Shown here: positions 63,563 through 64,000 of the stretch, one piece after another
Numbering within the stretch: position 1 is the first letter of the stretch
How the letters are laid out: the number at the start of each line of letters is the position of its first letter
Assembly (NCBI RefSeq): GCF_013032005.1
Contig: NZ_WQBE01000002.1
Location: 310,001 to 374,000 of the forward strand
Source of the DNA: Ruegeria atlantica
GTDB taxonomy: Bacteria > Pseudomonadota > Alphaproteobacteria > Rhodobacterales > Rhodobacteraceae
Length of the DNA stretch: 64,000 nt
Direction of reading: 5' to 3'
Translations under genes and position numbers: made by a program
Notes under the pieces: model-generated
What the model saw: only the letters and a program-made list of their open reading frames with translations
Databases searched by the model: none
Told to the model about the DNA's origin: nothing

Positions 63563-64000
63563 ATGACTGATTCCACTCAGGACCCCGAAGCCGCCCGCTG
63601 GAATTACCACCCCGAGGGGCCAGTGGGATTGAACCCGTTGTTCAACTGGCCCCCGCGCCCCGCTGCCGTGCTGAAATGGTACAGCTGTGCCTGGTTGCAG
63701 ATCACGTCGCTGACGCTGTGCTTGGTGCTGGCGGTGACAGCCTATGCGCTCTTTTTCCCAGGGTTAGAGACGATGAAGAGCTTCGCACCCGGCTGGATGT
63801 TCCGCATTTGGCTGCTGAACATGGTGCCTCAGATTCTAATTGCGGGTGGTCTGCACTGGTGGCTGTACATGCGCAAAGGGCAGGGCATGTACAAGAAGTT
63901 TGATCGCCGCGACCTGACCCGCAGCAACGGCACGTTCACTTTTCGCAACCAGGTTTGGGACAATATCTGGTGGACGCTGGGCAGCGCGATGACAGTCGCG
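63563..64000 (+). CDS. Sterol-desaturase-family membrane protein, partial (runs off the window end)
   Basis: ATG 63563 opens a frame of 146 codons with no stop before 64000. The product begins NYHPEGPVGLNPLFNWPPRP and has at least three membrane segments (SCAWLQITSLTLCLVLAVTAYALFF; MFRIWLLNMVPQILIAGGLHWWLYM; NIWWTLGSAMTV). The start and neighbours fit a fatty-acid hydroxylase/sterol desaturase of the kind common in this group, but the histidine boxes lie beyond the window, so this is tentative. Confidence 0.6.
   Translation, partial: MTDSTQDPEAARWNYHPEGPVGLNPLFNWPPRPAAVLKWYSCAWLQITSLTLCLVLAVTAYALFFPGLETMKSFAPGWMFRIWLLNMVPQILIAGGLHWWLYMRKGQGMYKKFDRRDLTRSNGTFTFRNQVWDNIWWTLGSAMTVA

Noticed and set aside
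1..64000. CRISPR arrays, insertion sequences, prophage genes or rRNA
   Set aside because: No spaced repeats, transposase, integrase, phage structural genes or rRNA segments were seen on either strand.

Overview
The window looks like a chromosomal segment of a marine Roseobacter-group alphaproteobacterium (Rhodobacteraceae). Pointers are the regB/senC/regA redox-signalling locus close to ahcY, the hemD–mitofilin-like–hemY block divergent from tsaD–gpsA, a DUF2853 gene, a gltD–gltB pair with a GFA gene between them, a stand-alone NDUFA9-like gene and a tripartite tricarboxylate transporter with its own two-component system. The assignment is by gene content and synteny; no 16S rRNA is present.

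Layout. 1–3652: edge-truncated PAS sensor kinase, regB, and divergently senC and regA. 3685–8119: a lineage-restricted ORF, an HD hydrolase, a small secreted protein, ahcY, an extensin-like peptidase-fold protein and a DUF2853 protein. 8133–9480: a candidate small RNA, an uncharacterised membrane-anchored protein and a tiny coupled transmembrane ORF. 9553–15946: EVE, YciI, gpsA and tsaD on the minus strand; hemD, mitofilin-like and hemY on the plus strand. 15951–22218: tctD/tctE plus an orphan substrate-binding protein, divergent from tctCBA.

22358–39032 is the accessory part and the most interesting stretch. It appears to be one divergently transcribed catabolic regulon. Two genes lie on the minus strand (SnoaL/NTF2-like protein, amidohydrolase). 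Fourteen lie on the plus strand: a four-gene sugar-type ABC importer, three more NTF2-like proteins, a HisD/HpsN-like dehydrogenase, an SDR, a LacI regulator, a cupin, a SAM methyltransferase, a MetE-C/epoxyalkane-CoM-transferase-like protein, an alpha/beta hydrolase and an RraA-like aldolase. Two near-identical palindromes in the shared intergenic region are good LacI-family operator candidates. Seven NTF2-fold domains can be counted by motif in the locus. I know of no described pathway with this combination; the substrate is unknown.

39088–64000 returns to mostly core genes: tRNA-Leu(CAG) with a clear promoter, NDUFA9-like, uppP, gltD–GFA–gltB, mtgA, GST, queG, a HyuA-like protein, msrA/msrB, a secreted glutathione peroxidase, an EamA exporter, a short BCCT-like protein, HU, the coupled ade–amn AMP/adenine pair, a LysR regulator divergent from a class II aldolase, and a membrane protein (probably sterol-desaturase family) cut by the window end. 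Both window-edge genes are open reading frames that run off the sequence. No CRISPR array, insertion sequence, prophage or rRNA was seen.
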